Assembly (NCBI RefSeq): GCF_001723175.1
Contig: NC_064653.1
Location: 1,984,001-2,048,000 of the forward strand
DNA length: 64,000 bases
Source of the DNA: Penicillium oxalicum
Lineage: Eukaryota; Ascomycota; Eurotiomycetes; Eurotiales; Aspergillaceae
Direction: 5' to 3'
Made by a program: the position numbers and the translations under genes. Positions 10,528 to 22,462 of the stretch are shown here, one piece after another. Each line of letters starts with the position of its first letter. The first letter of the stretch is position 1. The notes below the pieces were generated by a model, which searched no databases, was not told the DNA's origin, and saw only the letters and a program-made list of their open reading frames with translations.

Positions 10528-12790
10528 TCACAGTATAAGAAAGGCCGGCGGAACTCGGACGACGCTCTCTGCCACACAATCATTAGCGCCGTAGTGCATA
10601 GGTGCTCCGAGAGTCCTCGGAGAAGGGCCGCTCAAAAAGTTGAGTCTCCCTAGCTTATTGCGAGAATCGGGCAGGGATATCTCCAGCTCGGCAAGACTGG
10701 GTCTATTGGCTGGGTCTTTGCTAAACAAAGCCTGTAGGACGTCATTGCAATCTTGCGGCAGGTTCTTTTTAACTAGCAAAGGCTCGTTAAGAGTACGATG
10801 TCCCTGGTTCACGACTTGATAAGGGTCTGTATATATATCTGCTTCAAGGAAGTCCAAATGAGGCTCACCGTTCTTCGGAGCCTCGTCCTATGGCCAGTGA
10901 CCATGTAGAATACCGTATAAAATTGTGCCAAGTTTCCACATACATTCCTGGTATACATCGTGTCTCGCACTCACGTTGGTAGAACGTCCGACTTCTGTGG
11001 CTAGATATGATGCTAACTCAGGTGTCATCTGATACTCTTGAAATGGAACGTAAAGGTAGTCCTTCTGGAAGAAGTCTTTGTCAACAACATCTTGGTGGAT
11101 AAGAGTTTGAATGTAAGTCTGCTCCTTACCTCTTCCGGTCATTGTTCCACTTTGGCTAACCGCTCTTATATATTTAGACTCAAATGATTGATCTCGGCCA
11201 ATTCACTTTCTGATTAGATGAGAGAGATGTCATTATGCCAAATATTCAAGTCAGCTAACTGTCGCATCGCCTATAAAAGTTCAGTAGATACCTTGCGTCC
11301 CTGTATCACGTCGGGCAGAGGTTTGCGATCGCGGGTTAGCAAATGTCGAGCCGTGAACCCGGGGAAGCGACGAGAATAATCGCCCGCAGGATCGGGCTGT
11401 CGGTCAGATTTGTAGTCAACATACGGAGACATGACAATAGCTTGGTATCGATCATGGGTGTAGACCGAGTCCAATTTGGAAAATCTATACTCTCAGACAA
11501 GAAAAGCATAACCAAAGCTTCATCGGGGATGTAGCGCGGAGACGCTCGGTTGTCTGGAACCACTCCGTTGGGAGGATTCTAGCGATAATCGTACAAGGCT
11601 CCCAGTACCCAGAGTCTCGTGTTTTTCTCACTTTGACAGCATAATTTTCAAGGTGACTAGGTTGAACTCCCTTATTGTTGCGCTCATGAGCAAGAATCAC
11701 GGATTTGAAGGCTAAAGTCCAATTTGTCAGTAACAAAAAGAAAACAGAGGACGTGTAAGTAAAGGTGAATTTACTGTCTTCACAGGCAATGCCGTATATG
11801 TCCATCCGATTTCTGAGATCATTGCAAATATACTTCATCCGATTCTGAGTATTATCGGGGATCGCGTCAACTTTTCCAATCCGCTTGAGCTATTCAGTTC
11901 GTTGAAACTGACCAGAGTCGCTGCGACTACCTTGATACTTGCTCTGAATCTCAGTATGCGCACAAAACGAGACTGCTTTGAAATCTCTTCCGACATAAGC
12001 TGCTTCTAGGCGACGCCCAAATAGATTGACTTTCCACTCGCCCTTCTACAGGACCGTAGGGGATGGAAATAGCACCAGCTCTATGTCCTAAGTCAAGAAT
12101 TCAACAGCATAGCACAACTCCAACGCTAGGATATTCTCATCTTGTATCTTAGGCCTCTTATGTCTCTATCCTCATGGGCTGGTATAAATGCTCCAATTCT
12201 TGCTCCGCTAAAAATATACAGTTGAAGAGCTAGCGTGGTGATAGCCTGGAGTGATCCGGAGATGAGTCGGCGGTGATACGATTTCCATTTAGACAATATC
12301 ACTCGGAGAAAATTCTTCTTAGTGAAACTATGGTCTGGATATTCAAAGATCTTAATCCACCCTTCGTTGCCTGTCAATGTTCTCCTTATCCACAGGGCTG
12401 GGCTGCAGTTAGTCTTGCTTGTACCATGGAGTTCAGCAAAAGCTGACATTACATATCTCGCTCCTGTCTTTCATCACAATTTCCATTGATCTGCAACCTT
12501 GCCTTCTTCAAACCCACCAGGCAGCTTTTCTACACAATTCAAAAACGATTTCATCACCAGTCTTTCGTTCTTACTTTTCTTACATCGTGCGGTACCTATA
12601 TGTATAACCATACCAGCGGAAAAAATTCTTTGAGGACCTGGCACATAGTCTGGAGTCGCACCCAACATCCTGGCCCAAACTCAAAGCTCTTGATGCCATT
12701 TTGCTCAACGAAGCTAAGAGTAGTCAGCATTGCATCCGGCGGGCAATCCTCTGGACAGTAAAACTCACTCCATCCAACGACGGACAACGC
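10528..12790 (-). pseudogene. Decayed protein-kinase-like gene
   Basis: Read on the minus strand, kinase subdomains appear in order but in changing frames. Near 11632 is a beta-3 lysine motif (NYAVKV). A hinge-like stretch (YQAIVMSPYVDY) follows near 11440, then a catalytic-loop remnant IWHNDIS near 11230 where HRD would be expected. Next comes the F-helix region WKLGTILYGILHGHWP near 10930, and SKDPANRPS near 10700, typical of the end of a kinase domain. Stops interrupt this: TAG at 11271-11273, TAA near 11215 and TAG at 10888-10890 directly after HGHWP, with frame changes near 11480 and 11150. A plausible GT-AG intron survives near 11710-11780. Upstream to 12790, open blocks in shifted frames may be the N-terminal part. 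The downstream ATG piece (10857-10528) is unlikely to make a working kinase. The ancestral subfamily is not recognisable to me. Confidence 0.65.
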
Positions 12791-14756
12791 TAAAATATAT
12801 TTTCTTCGTCTTGGGTATCATTTTGTCTTTTCGTCTGATAGAATCCTACTTCGTATAGGCGCCAAAAACATAGCGATTCTTTGCCAGATGCTTAGAGGCC
12901 TTATCTTGCTGAGCAAAGAAGGTCTTCTGACCTATGGCGGAAAGTATTCTCGTAGAAAGCCTGCACGAATGAATGGAAGTAATTGTTGAGGTTAAAGATA
13001 AAGAAAATATGGGCTGTGTCTTGAAATGCGGGATGTAGCTACAATTTGTACTCCAGAACTTGTTCACAGATCTTGGGGTCTGATGATAGCGGATCGACTT
13101 TTTCCTGCGTCGGTGCATGGCGGAATGCCCAAACTCTCCATTATTGAGTCACCGTACCTCTGTCCATTATTCTATAGGGGCTTAGGGAAAATATTGGAGG
13201 GTCTAGTACCTCAAAAAACAGGACACGGTGAAGAATGAGGTCCATCAAAAGTAGGTTGGAAGATGGGTAAACAATACTGTGGGGCAAAGCGCTCGTTTGG
13301 GTATGGGCTGGTCATCGATTGGGTGCTCAATAGATGCCTCTGACGAATATCTGAGTAGTCAGTGGCTCTGATTCCCGGACTGAAATTTACTCGGTGAGCC
13401 TGACCCTGAGCGCCCTCATAAAAGCGGCGGCAGCTGAAATATGATAGTGGTCAAAGTAGTAGTACACTCTGGAGACTGAAGGTACTTGAGATGTCTAGTT
13501 GACCGATAAAAGAAGGCCAACAAAGACATCCTTTGGTGGTCTTGAAGGCAACATATTGTTGATCATGGTTACATTGTCTTTGCTAAAAATACCATGCTTT
13601 GAATTGTGTAGATTAATCATGGCTGTATAGGCGAGGAATCGATCCATTGTCAAGTCTTGCTATTCTTCTTTGCTCCACCGAAAGCCTGTGTGCTTCAAAG
13701 CTAGCAATCAAAAAGATCAAAGGCTTTTGGCGGAACAAAGAAGGATAGCAAGACTTGACAATCGCTGATCAAAACAGGGACAGTCTTGACCCTGGCCATG
13801 CAGTTTCTTTGAGACAGAGCGAGTTGCAAAGGGTCTACCAGGTCTGCCTTTCATTTATTCTCATGACGGCCGTGGGGTTGTATGGCTGTCCCCACGAGTT
13901 GTCCCAAATCCCGATCTATGGCTAGCAGGTGCCTCTCTATAGATGCAGTTACCCCATCATGTAATTCGAATCATGCCAATGAGATACGGACTGAAGTTGG
14001 GAGACTTGGTGGTTCACTCTATTCAGTCATGTTCTAGACGACTGGGTATGGAAAATTCCGATATGATTCGGGGACATAGTGGTGATGAGTCCATTGAATC
14101 TCCAGCGTTGGAGCTTCGCTCGGAACCTTCTCTGTGATGACCGGCTATGCCCGGGTGATGAGCCGAGGTGACTAGGATTAAATATAGAACAACCTTTTAG
14201 ACCGTGAATCCACCTTTCTAGAAGATGATGCGATCTACTAGATACAAAAAGTAATATGTGTATATTCGAGTGTCTGGCATCAGGTGGAGGGTTGGATGAT
14301 AGATGGATTTGACCTGGATCGATTTCAAGTAAAAAACTGTTGTGGTCGGCAATCAAATGCATTGCTGTGGTGTTTCAAAGATTATTTCAGTGATACACGT
14401 AGAACGGTTCCCATTGTCTTCTACCAAACATTCTCAATGAAATAATTCACATCTCATTCCAAGTTATACCACGCATGGACTAAGGTGCCTCACGATCCTA
14501 TATGGACTTCGGTCAAGTCGTGATCCTGGAGGGAACCGGAGACGGATGCACCTGAAGGTCTTTCGGTCACCCGGTCAGCTGGTTATGTCATGGCGGGGCT
14601 GGCCTGGCTGCTCAGGCGCCGATCCTCGGGAGATGCCCCTCCATGTTTTTCAACCGCCGTCTGAGCTCCCATCCATACTTTTCTTACCATTATACCCCCG
14701 TTCTGCTTTACGACACCCAATCTTCTTCACAAACAATAATTTCATATCTCATCAAA
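12791..14756. other. Gene-poor region upstream of tpiA
   Basis: Nearly 2 kb with only short frames on either strand. It contains the inverted repeat at 13646-13762 and, in its last few hundred bases, the tpiA promoter and leader, which has pyrimidine-rich stretches just before the ATG. A minus-strand frame at 12846-13118 has no family resemblance and may be more decayed coding DNA. Confidence 0.45.
13646..13762. repeat. Imperfect 45-bp inverted repeat with 27-nt loop
   Basis: The left arm is 13646-13690 and the right arm 13718-13762; the reverse complement of one matches the other at 40 of 45 positions. Four of the five differences are transitions (T/C, C/T, A/G, G/A) and one is G/T. As RNA two of the transitions would be G-U pairs, giving a nearly continuous 45-bp stem. 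The arms begin with ATTGTCAAGTCTTGCTAT. No clear target-site duplication flanks the element. It could be the ends of a deleted transposon, a MITE-like element or a small-RNA hairpin precursor; no coding sequence lies inside. Confidence 0.7.
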
Positions 14757-15902
<1,146 letters not shown>

Positions 15903-16213
15903 GAGGCTTTGGCATGAAGTCTGCATCCCGTCAATAGTAACGTTGACTCGCCTGAATCAGCGGGGCTGGGAATTGAAGGGGCCTCAACAAAAGCCTCGGT
16001 ATTTAGAAATGTGAAATATGTGGTCATGAAAATATATGTACATTGAAGCAACCACATAGGTTGCCCAGCTTGCGGCACATCAAAAACGATATTCGCCTCA
16101 TCACTTGTAGTCTTTGGCCAAGGTGACATCGGAACCCTCATCAATTGCAGACGTGATCTCCGGCCTACGTTCGCTAACCCCTTCACGAACTGCGGTACTC
16201 AAGTCGGTGTCAC
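15903..16213. other. Convergent 3' region tpiA/mdm10
   Basis: 311 bp between two converging stop codons; it should carry both 3' UTRs. Nothing else is visible. Confidence 0.5.
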
Positions 16214-17747
16214 TCACGATGAGTACATGACCGACACCCCAACTCCACGCCAGTACGACGTAGCAGGGGCGCCGCCTCCACTTTGTACCGACCCGCTCCC
16301 GGCAACGGACGAGACGTTGGGTGCTATTGAAAAAGAACCGGGACCCAGTCCAACACCCGCGCTCACTAATAACTCCTTGACACGGCCTTCCCAGAGCAGT
16401 CGTACGTTCCAAGACTGATCAACCCGAAGCTTGATGACAGAATCGCTAGCCTCGTCGCCCTGGGAATCTGCCTCTGAGCCGGTCACGGATGCAGATTGGA
16501 GCGGGTCAGACACATGCAAAGGATCTGATTGGGAGCCTGAAAGGGGCGTAAGAGAATCATAAAGGCGCATCTTGCGACGGGCCCATTCTAATCCATCATC
16601 TTCGGGAGGCGTTGTGGTCTTTCTAGATCGCCGCCAGAGCTCACATCCTGCAACCATCTCGCTTTCCCAGCTATACACGTTGAATCCAAATCTTGAACTG
16701 AAAGAAAGATTCGGCGAAGCACGTAATGAGTATGTCGTGGATAGGGAACCAGTGATGGGAGTGAGCGTCAATGTCAAAGTGTAGGGGAATGTCGATATTG
16801 GCGTGGGTTGAATGGAGGAAGATGACGAGGAAGCAGAAGGCGCTTGAGTCGCAGCGGGAGAGTACTGAATCTCAGCCCTGTTGACATTCCAATGATCGAA
16901 GATACTGGAGAGTAGTATGCCTCGGCACCGGCAGACAGTAGAGAGAGGCGAGGAGGCGCATTGGCAGGGGCGTATCGGGGATCAGCGCCAAAATTCCACA
17001 ATCCTCGCCAGCCGAACAGCGCATTGTCCGTGCTGAAGAGGTATTCGTGACAATACTTTCCGGTATCATGAGACAATTGAGCCAGCATGGACGCCTGCGG
17101 TGCAGACTTGGACATAGGAGGTCCACGCGTGGAGCAAACTGCGAGCGACAGCTGAGTTGTGGGAGACAGTCGGCGCAGAAACAGCGCATACAGTGTGGTG
17201 GGTGATGGAAGATGGAGGGACGCATGTAGGAGGGTTGCCTTTCGCTGAGCTGCGTCCTCTGATGTCTGGAGTCCATCCTTTTGTGTCCCAGTTGTCGAGC
17301 GTTTACCGCTGTAGAGTCCAGGGATGTTCACATCTTCCAGCAGCGAGTTCCACCCCCACGCAAGGACTGGCGCCTCGGGGGGTTGTACTTGTCGGTATCC
17401 TGGAGAGATCTTTCGAAGGGGGATCAGGGCACTGCGGCTCGGAGTGTTGTATAAGGGCACAGTGCTGAAAAGATACGACACAGATCCATCAAGCAAGCCA
17501 ACGGTACCCAGTGAATAGCTGGTGGCAAAATGTGGTGTGGATAATGAAGAAAGTCGCACACGAAATCGTTCGGGCGTCTCGAATTCTAGAATCGCTGCAC
17601 CTCTCGCATCAGCCCGGGAGCGCGTCACCCGTGCGCCTGGAGCCACTTACACTGCGCAGTGGTTGTGAGGGCCGAGTACGAATTGTCGGTGTTCCAATTC
17701 GTGGCCTCTGCAAAGGCAAGCTGGACGTAATCCATAAAGTCCAGCAT
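16214..17747 (-). CDS. mdm10: Mdm10, beta-barrel of the ERMES complex / SAM, with an apparent 1-nt deletion
   Basis: Exon 1 is 17747-17651 (start [18 protein letters not shown]) and exon 2 runs from 17594; the 56-nt intron uses GTAAGT...GCAG. Mdm10 is a porin-like outer-membrane barrel that links ER and mitochondria in ERMES and helps the SAM complex assemble Tom40. Conserved strands such as [20 protein letters not shown] and the C-terminal strand [13 protein letters not shown] (a beta-signal) are present. Near 16855 the frame breaks: the residues FSTLP run into the wrong frame, while the next frame gives [14 protein letters not shown] and then [15 protein letters not shown]. Adding one base would restore 492 residues. 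A 41-nt GT-AG segment (16905-16865) could be spliced to restore the frame, but that would remove the conserved strand [13 protein letters not shown]. Sequencing error, real mutation or unusual splicing are all possible. Divergent from mrt4. Confidence 0.88.
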
Positions 17748-18015
17748 GTTCTCGATCACCAACGACCCTCACGATGCTGCAGGCGATAAGAAACGTCCGT
17801 TAACCAGCAGACGGACGACCAGGCCACTATCACAGCTGGTTGCCTTTTTGAGACTAGTGAAGATCGGATAAGGTCGGCAGAACTATTGATCCGGTTATCA
17901 GCGAAAAAAACGAATGCCACAAGTGCCCACAGCCATTGCGGGATAGAAGTAGACGTTGTCGCAGTTTATTCTTCTCACTCGTCCACCAAAATCTTCCTCA
18001 ATTCAATCATAAAAG
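17748..18015. promoter_or_regulatory. Bidirectional promoter mdm10/mrt4
   Basis: 268 bp lie between the two diverging start codons. The mrt4 side has a pyrimidine-rich stretch before the ATG. No TATA box is evident. Confidence 0.45.
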
Positions 18016-18874
18016 ATGCCTCGTTCCAAGCGCGCGCGTGTCGTTCACGAGTCCAAGACCGTCAAGAAGGACCACAAGGAACAGACTCGCCGTCTGTACG
18101 CCAACATTCGGGAATGTGTGGAGGAATATGATCGCCTGTTTGTTTTTTCGGTGGACAACATGCGAAACACTTATCTGAAGGATGTGCGCGCCGAGTTTGG
18201 TGACAGCCGGTATGATCTCGAAGAAATTAATGCCCCAAAATCAACCAAATCATGTGCTAGCCGACGTCGACAGATCTCTGTGTCGGACCGGCTTGATTTC
18301 CACACCCAGCCGCTAATCTTTTGTCTCCAGTCTCTTCTTCGGCAAGACCAAGGTGATGGCCGTTGCTCTTGGTACGGCTCCCGAAAATGAAGCCGCCGAT
18401 AATCTGCACAAGCTTTGTTCCTACTTGACTGGCGCGGTCGGCCTGCTCTTCACTTCTCGCCCCGCCGAATCCGTCATTCAATATTTCGAAAACTTCCGCC
18501 CTTCAGACTTTGCCCGTGCTGGCACCGTGGCCACCCGCTCTTTCACTCTCCCCAACGGCCTCGTCACTGCCCGCGGTGGTGAGATTCCGGCCGATCAAGA
18601 TGAGCCCGTCAGCCACACTATCGAGCCCGCTCTCCGGAAACTCGGCATTCCCACTCGCTTGGTCAAGGGCAAGGTCATGCTCGAGTTGACCGAGGGTCAG
18701 GAGGGTTACCCGATCTGCCGTGAGGGTGAGACGCTCGACTCCCGCCAAACGACTATTCTGAAGATGTTTGGAATCACATCCTCCGAGTTCAAGGTCGATC
18801 TGAAGGCCATGTGGACACGGGAGACTGGAGAAATCAAAATTTTGGAGGAGAGCGGCATGGAGACCGACGCTTAG
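18016..18874 (+). CDS. mrt4: Ribosome assembly factor Mrt4
   Basis: Two exons, 18016-18209 and 18331-18874, 245 aa; the intron has GTATGA...TCTCCAG and splits an Arg codon. Mrt4 is a nuclear paralogue of ribosomal stalk protein P0 (uL10). It occupies the P0 site on pre-60S particles and is later released by Yvh1. The sequence starts MPRSKRARVVHESKTV, a typical basic Mrt4 N-terminus, and continues with the uL10-like fold (LFFGKTKVMAVALG, YLTGAVGLLFT). The stretch GIPTRLVKGKVMLE and the end motif ILKMFGITSSEFKV are conserved. It lacks the C-terminal acidic stalk peptide of P0, which supports Mrt4 over P0. Shares a short divergent promoter with mdm10. Confidence 0.95.
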
Positions 18875-19693
18875 ATGCGTCATCACGTTACTGTCTCGTT
18901 TGCTGGCTTTTCTCTGATCTTGCCTTGGCCATTCCGAACGCAAGAACAGAAAGATTCTTCGAGGGCATCTTACGGAGTTATGGGGTGGGCGCTTTTCGTT
19001 TCCTTCAATTATAGTCAAGAACTTTTGATCTCCCTACATACTGTTCTGGGAAGATCTCGGGCTCTGCCAGTTGATATACCTACGATGATAGATACCAGAT
19101 TGGACATAAAAGTATTACAAATGGACGCCACACGGTGGTAGAAAATGCTTCAGAAGACACTCAAGAATACTATTTCGTTCGCATGTGACCTCGGCCGATG
19201 CCTTGGCATTAGTCGTTGCAATGGCCCTTACCTCGTCTTACCTGAGTGCTGCGCCGTGTTTGCGTTGCCTTCCATGAACATAAAAGAATATTGCTTCGAC
19301 TAAAGTACAAACTTACCCTCAACGAAGGGTCGCTTGAGGGACCCTCCAAGAAAATGGATGCAACAACAAAAAATGACCTTCGCAGGGGACATTAAAAGAG
19401 AAGGTGAATATCAAAACACTCCACGAGGACCATGCAGGGTGAGATGCATGCTAGTGCATAGACTAGAATTGCTTGGTGAGTGGGGGGGCCGTGTCGTCAA
19501 CAGAGCAATGGTGCGATGGCATGTTGAAGAATAAGGCTTTCACACTGGTATCCGATACTCTTCCTGCCTTCATTGCTTACCCTGAAGATAAGAGACGAGC
19601 GAGAGTCAAGGGCAAGGGTACCCACCAGCAAGTCGAGGTTCAGCAGGGAGGCACCGAGGGCCATGAAAATGTGCGGGAGAGGGTTCGCCGCAC
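18875..19693. other. Convergent 3' region mrt4/U1-70K
   Basis: 819 bp between the convergent stops of mrt4 and the U1-70K gene. Only short frames without domains are present. It probably holds long 3' UTRs. Confidence 0.45.
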
Positions 19694-21125
19694 TTAGTAT
19701 CGTCTCCTAGAGCGATTGTCATCAAAGCCGTCATCCTCACGAGGTCGCTTGCGTCCATAGTCCTCCCGGCTTCCACCGCCACCATATCTATCGCGTTCGC
19801 GGTCGCGGTCACGATAACGGTCTCCGTTGCGATCCGACATACGATCCCGATCTCTGTAACGATCACCACCATCTCGATCGCCTCTGTCTGCGCGTTCACC
19901 ACGGTCACGGTCATCACGGCGATCGCGATCTGCGTATGCATCTCGAGGGCGAACAGGCTCGCGGTTGCTCCCAGTCACGCCGCGATCAAATCTGCCACCA
20001 CCACCTCCGCCGCCGGCTCCACCAAAGCCACCTCCGAAGCCACCGCTACGAGCACCGCCGGGGCCGGAAGGTGCATTAGGCGGAGCTTGCCCACCGAAAC
20101 CACCGCGGCCGCCCTGATAGCCAACTCCTCCACGACCACCAAAGCGATCACCGCCACCGCGGAAGCCTCCACCGCCACGGAAGCCCCTACCACCGAAGCC
20201 ACCGCGGAAACCTCCGCCAAACCCACCGGGACCAGATGGTGCATTGAATCCAGGTCCCATGGGGCGCGAGGGCATAGCCTTTGTGTAACCGCGGCCACCA
20301 AGTCCACCACCGAGACGACGAGGCTTCCAGCCTTTTGTTGTGCGCCCACGCTCTACGTCGACGAGAACTCGCCGATCTTTGATGCGAATGCCGTCCGTTT
20401 CCTTGTATGCAGCTGTTGAGAATGACAGAGGGTCAATATTGAACTCTAGATGAGGCCGGTGAAGGGCAAAGATAGAATTGTTTGATGCGGGCCATTGGTG
20501 CGCTTTACCTTTCATATCTTTCTCTCGCTCGTAGACGATAAACGCGTATCCGCGATGAGGTTTCTTGGATGCTTTTGGTGACACTGAGTCCGTAACAATT
20601 CGAATCTGTATCAAAGAGCAGTCAGCCATCTGGAGCGACAATGAGAATTGCATGCGTGTGATAAGACTTACGCGTTCAATCGGACCAAAACGTCCGAACT
20701 CGCGCTCCAGGTCAGCTTCTTTCACATCGTAGCTGAGGCGTGCGACAAAAAGGGTTCTGAATGGGTCACCGCGAGCTTGCGGGTCTTCCTTGGGATCATC
20801 TATCGAGCGATCAATGGTCAGTTGTCAAGTAGGAATCGCAAAGATCGACTGGAAAAGACATACAGTGTTCCAAACTCTCAGCCAACCTGGTGGCCACTTC
20901 CTCCTTTTTCTCGACCTTCTCCCGCCATTTCCGCTGCAACCAGCATTCAGTCGCATTGTATGGTACTTCTTCTTGGAATTCCTTGGCCGCAGGGAGGTAT
21001 TGCGCAACGCCAGAGATGGAGCTTTTGCCGCAGTCCTCTGGTGCGCGATCTGAGGGGGGAATGTAGCGTAGCGGCGGCCGGGGCTGGAAGAGCGCCAACA
21101 ATGGCGGAGGGAGTTTGTCAGTCAT
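19694..21125 (-). CDS. snp1: U1 snRNP 70-kDa protein
   Basis: Four exons: 21125-20864, 20799-20672, 20605-20509 and 20412-19694, 401 aa. U1-70K binds stem-loop I of U1 snRNA and helps recognise 5' splice sites in the nucleus. The N-terminal U1-70K segment ([18 protein letters not shown]) precedes one RRM with RNP2 LFVARL and RNP1 RGYAFIVY. The helix after it ([14 protein letters not shown]) is family-specific. The C-terminus is Gly/Arg-rich (GGFRGG repeats), then Arg-Asp/Arg-Glu rich (DRDRDR type). The third intron, 20508-20413, has no stop in frame, so retention would insert 32 residues after the RNP1 region; splicing restores [12 protein letters not shown], the conserved sequence. Divergent from mrpl51 with 234 bp between starts. 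Confidence 0.95.
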
Positions 21126-21300
21126 CTTTACCCCTCAGACTGCACAATTCGGGTTCTTGATGAAGTTGGGGTGATGAACGCTAGGTAAGCACTGAACCAG
21201 ATCCTTAGTCGGATGGTCGTCGAGCGAAGGGCGGCAGCCGCGGCTAGCGCGGTAATCGTCTTGGCCTTCTCTCACCGCCTTCACGTGTCACCAAGAAAAT

Positions 21301-21339
21301 ATGTCGGGGAAGCATGCAAAGAAACCGAAACAGGTCTAA
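21301..21339 (+). other. Upstream ORF (12 codons) before mrpl51
   Basis: A short frame (MSGKHAKKPKQV, stop at 21337-21339) ends 20 nt before the mrpl51 ATG and is out of frame with it. If it is in the mRNA leader it could lower initiation at mrpl51. A further upstream ATG at 21213 is in frame with mrpl51 and would add 49 residues if used. The transcription start is unknown, so presence in the mRNA is inference. Confidence 0.35.
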
Positions 21340-21359
21340 AGTCGCGCCTTGTCACAGCT

Positions 21360-21912
21360 ATGCCAGTCAAGGGAATCAAGACGGTCACCGCCGCTAGAGT
21401 AAGTAATCTCTCGTCTTTGGTGCAGAAAGGGACCAAAGGAAGGAGGGATCAGGAACCTAACGGACGTCCACCACAGAACGGAGTCGGTGCATTCATCTTA
21501 CAATGCAAACGCCTTGATTTCCACTACTGTAACTACGGAGGGAGCTCCCGTGGGATGCTGTGAGTCAAGATCTTCCAGTGCAATACATTGGTGGATTATG
21601 TCCTGACCACTGGTATCCAGAGCCTTCATCACCCAGAACCTTCCCAATTTTGCCCGCGAGAACCCACAGATCGAGATTCGTGTGTCTCCACGACCTTCAA
21701 AGCACCCCGTTATCCGCGGACACTACATCAATGGTCGAGAGAAAGCCATATGCGTACGCAATCTCGAGCCGAAGGACATTTTGTCCAAAACTATGATTCT
21801 CAAGGACGCCAGTGGTGAGAAGTTGAAGGCCCAGAAGAAGCCCGTGACGAGTTTGAACGAAAGCGTGCGTGGAATTTGGTCACCCTACCACGGCGATCTC
21901 CGTGGCGTGTAA
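21360..21912 (+). CDS. mrpl51: Mitochondrial large-subunit ribosomal protein mL43 (Mrpl51)
   Basis: Three exons: 21360-21398, 21477-21559 and 21621-21912, 137 aa, close to the yeast protein's size. It belongs to the L51/S25/CI-B8 thioredoxin-like family of mitochondrial ribosomal proteins. The core starts NGVGAFILQCKRLDFHYC followed by GGSSRGM. Later come the segments RPSKHPVIRGHYINGREK, ICVRNLEP and the end SLNESVRGIWSPYHG, all hallmarks. The third exon must start at the acceptor TATCCAG (not the later CACCCAG): only that join keeps the frame and gives LAFITQNLPNFAREN. I chose the ATG at 21360 because MPVKGIK matches the short family N-terminus; the ATG at 21213 is in frame and could give an extended form. 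Confidence 0.93.
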
Positions 21913-22462
21913 ATCATGTTTGTTTTACTTCTGGCGTTTATCTTCTCTCCTGGCAACGATGGTGGTCATTCACCTTAAGTGACCCTCCGGTATCGCATCG
22001 CATGTACTATTAAACCACAGCGTCTCCCCAATATCTTGGCTTTTTTTTCTTACTTTCCCTCAAAATCGATTCATGAATTTTGGGGGATCCCCAAAGTGGT
22101 GCAGACGTACGCCAACTTTGTGTTTATGGTTGCGCTTGCATCGAAATCAAAAGGAGATGGATCTATTGGTAGTCTTCGACAATGGTATATCCCGTTGGTG
22201 TATTACGGGGAAACAGCAGCTTGAGGTGACGACTGATGAAAGTTTTTACGAAACCGGGGCTTTCAACCGTGACTACGTAATGTTGGAATCCAGGTCATAA
22301 TGGGAATAAAATTGCTCCGCCACTGAGATGAGAGGAATAACGCCCTGAGTCACCATGCAAGTTGGGTATCGACGAAAACATGAGACGAATAAAAAGATAG
22401 CAGTAATAGAAAAACTCCACCAGTCATGCAAATCAAAAAGCCGTGAGACAATGAGGGCATCG
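21913..22462. other. Convergent 3' region mrpl51 / RING gene
   Basis: 550 bp between two convergent stops with no supported gene. Short plus-strand frames lack domains. Confidence 0.45.

Noticed and set aside
10888..10890. TAG in the kinase relic explained as an intron end
   Set aside because: The only suitable upstream GTATGT donor would remove the conserved WKLGTILYGIL helix.
20413..20508. Read-through of the third U1-70K intron as coding
   Set aside because: It has no stop in frame, but GTAAAG/CAACAG borders fit and removal restores the conserved KAAYKETDG sequence.
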